The notes beneath the pieces are model-generated. The model had not been told where the DNA came from, searched no databases, and saw only the letters and a list, made by a program, of their open reading frames with translations. DNA of 14,082 nt, from positions 2,088 to 16,169 of the forward strand of contig DCUS01000188.1 in NCBI GenBank assembly GCA_002327885.1. Reading direction: 5' to 3'. This stretch comes from Syntrophaceae bacterium UBA2208 (lineage in GTDB: Bacteria > Desulfobacterota > BSN033 > UBA1163). Numbering within the stretch: position 1 is the first letter of the stretch; every line of letters begins with the position of its first letter. The translations under genes and the position numbers were made by a program. Of the stretch, positions 13,658 to 14,082 are shown piece by piece.

Positions 13658-14082
13658 TTATAAGGCTCTCAATTGCTGTTTGATCTCTTCCAATTTTGTC
13701 TTGAAGGACAGATTTAATTTTTCATTTTCTTTTTTCCAGAGTTCACTCCCTTCGATATGAGGATCCACCGCACTCCCATAGAGTCCTTCTTTTCTCAATG
13801 CCTCTGCAAATTGAACCTTTACTTCTTCTTTGACCTTCCGGTGTTCTCCTTGATATTGGGAAAGAATATGGTGGAAACTTTGTTTAATTTCATCAATCGT
13901 TTTTTGTTTTAATGATTCAATTCCCTTGAGGATCCTTTCATCATCATCGTTCAGAGAAAGTGCTTCGATCCATTGAGAGAGAAGAGATTCTTTTACTGTG
14001 GTCGATGTCCTTTCATCCATTTTCTCAATCTCCTTCAGAATTTCATTTAAGGGGAGATGACCCTCCCGGTATCGGTGAAAGA
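13658..14082 (-). CDS. Helical protein of unknown function, 5' end beyond the window
   Basis: I do not recognise this family. The frame is open from the right edge to TAA at 13658-13660. An internal ATG at 14020 would give 120 residues, with AAGGAG about ten bases upstream. However, the frame continues upstream as sensible protein (FHRYREGHLPLNEILKEIEK) with no stop before the edge, so the gene probably begins outside the window. The sequence is highly charged, rich in K, E and Q, and almost wholly helical. Coiled-coil propensity is seen in IKQSFHHILSQYQGEHRKVK and in KENEKLNLSFKTKLEEIKQQ. There is no signal peptide, membrane segment or metal motif. It lies directly upstream of the aldo/keto reductase gene on the same strand, so co-transcription is likely. 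Confidence 0.7.
   Translation of the reverse strand, partial: FHRYREGHLPLNEILKEIEKMDERTSTTVKESLLSQWIEALSLNDDDERILKGIESLKQKTIDEIKQSFHHILSQYQGEHRKVKEEVKVQFAEALRKEGLYGSAVDPHIEGSELWKKENEKLNLSFKTKLEEIKQQLRAL

Overview
The window looks like part of a chromosome from an anaerobic bacterium that degrades fatty or aromatic acids, most likely of the Desulfobacterota (deltaproteobacterial) type. That placement is an inference. It rests on moderate GC, beta-oxidation genes mixed with a TRAP carboxylate transporter and two acyl-CoA ligases, and an aldo/keto reductase with a ferredoxin-like tail. No rRNA or marker gene confirms it. I see no tRNA, rRNA, CRISPR array, insertion sequence or phage gene.

Layout. 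(1) 1-135 is the 3' end of an acyl-CoA dehydrogenase gene. (2) 215-924, minus strand, is a compact toxin-antitoxin-type pair: an AbrB/MazE-fold antitoxin followed by a PIN-domain ribonuclease, with a good sigma70-type promoter and a palindrome over its -10 region. (3) 1232-4078, plus strand, holds a TetR-family regulator behind a promoter and an 18-bp perfect palindrome, then a frameshifted 5' remnant of a 3-hydroxyacyl-CoA dehydrogenase gene, an enoyl-CoA hydratase and a thiolase. (4) 4191-10525, plus strand, holds a TRAP transporter (dctP, dctQ, dctM) with one acyl-CoA ligase gene between dctP and dctQ and a second ligase after dctM. (5) 10958-12530, plus strand, holds two adjacent, different metallo-beta-lactamase-fold hydrolases. 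(6) 12580-14082, minus strand, holds an aldo/keto reductase with two C-terminal cysteine clusters, downstream of a helical protein of unknown function whose frame runs off the right edge.

How the genes may work together. The TRAP system would import an organic acid, and the co-located ligases would convert it to a CoA thioester. The acyl-CoA dehydrogenase, hydratase and thiolase would carry out three of the four beta-oxidation steps. The fourth enzyme, the 3-hydroxyacyl-CoA dehydrogenase, survives here only as about 46 codons with a frameshift, so that step must be supplied from elsewhere. The TetR protein probably regulates itself and perhaps the downstream genes in response to an acyl-CoA or related ligand, which is inference by analogy with other fatty-acid TetR regulators.

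I did not find a clearly new defence or mobile system. The most interesting points are the relic dehydrogenase whose sequence now carries the hydratase start site, the ligase embedded in the TRAP operon with a strong hairpin in front of it, a possible second relic (a ligase 5' end) upstream of dctP, and the unassigned protein at the right edge.
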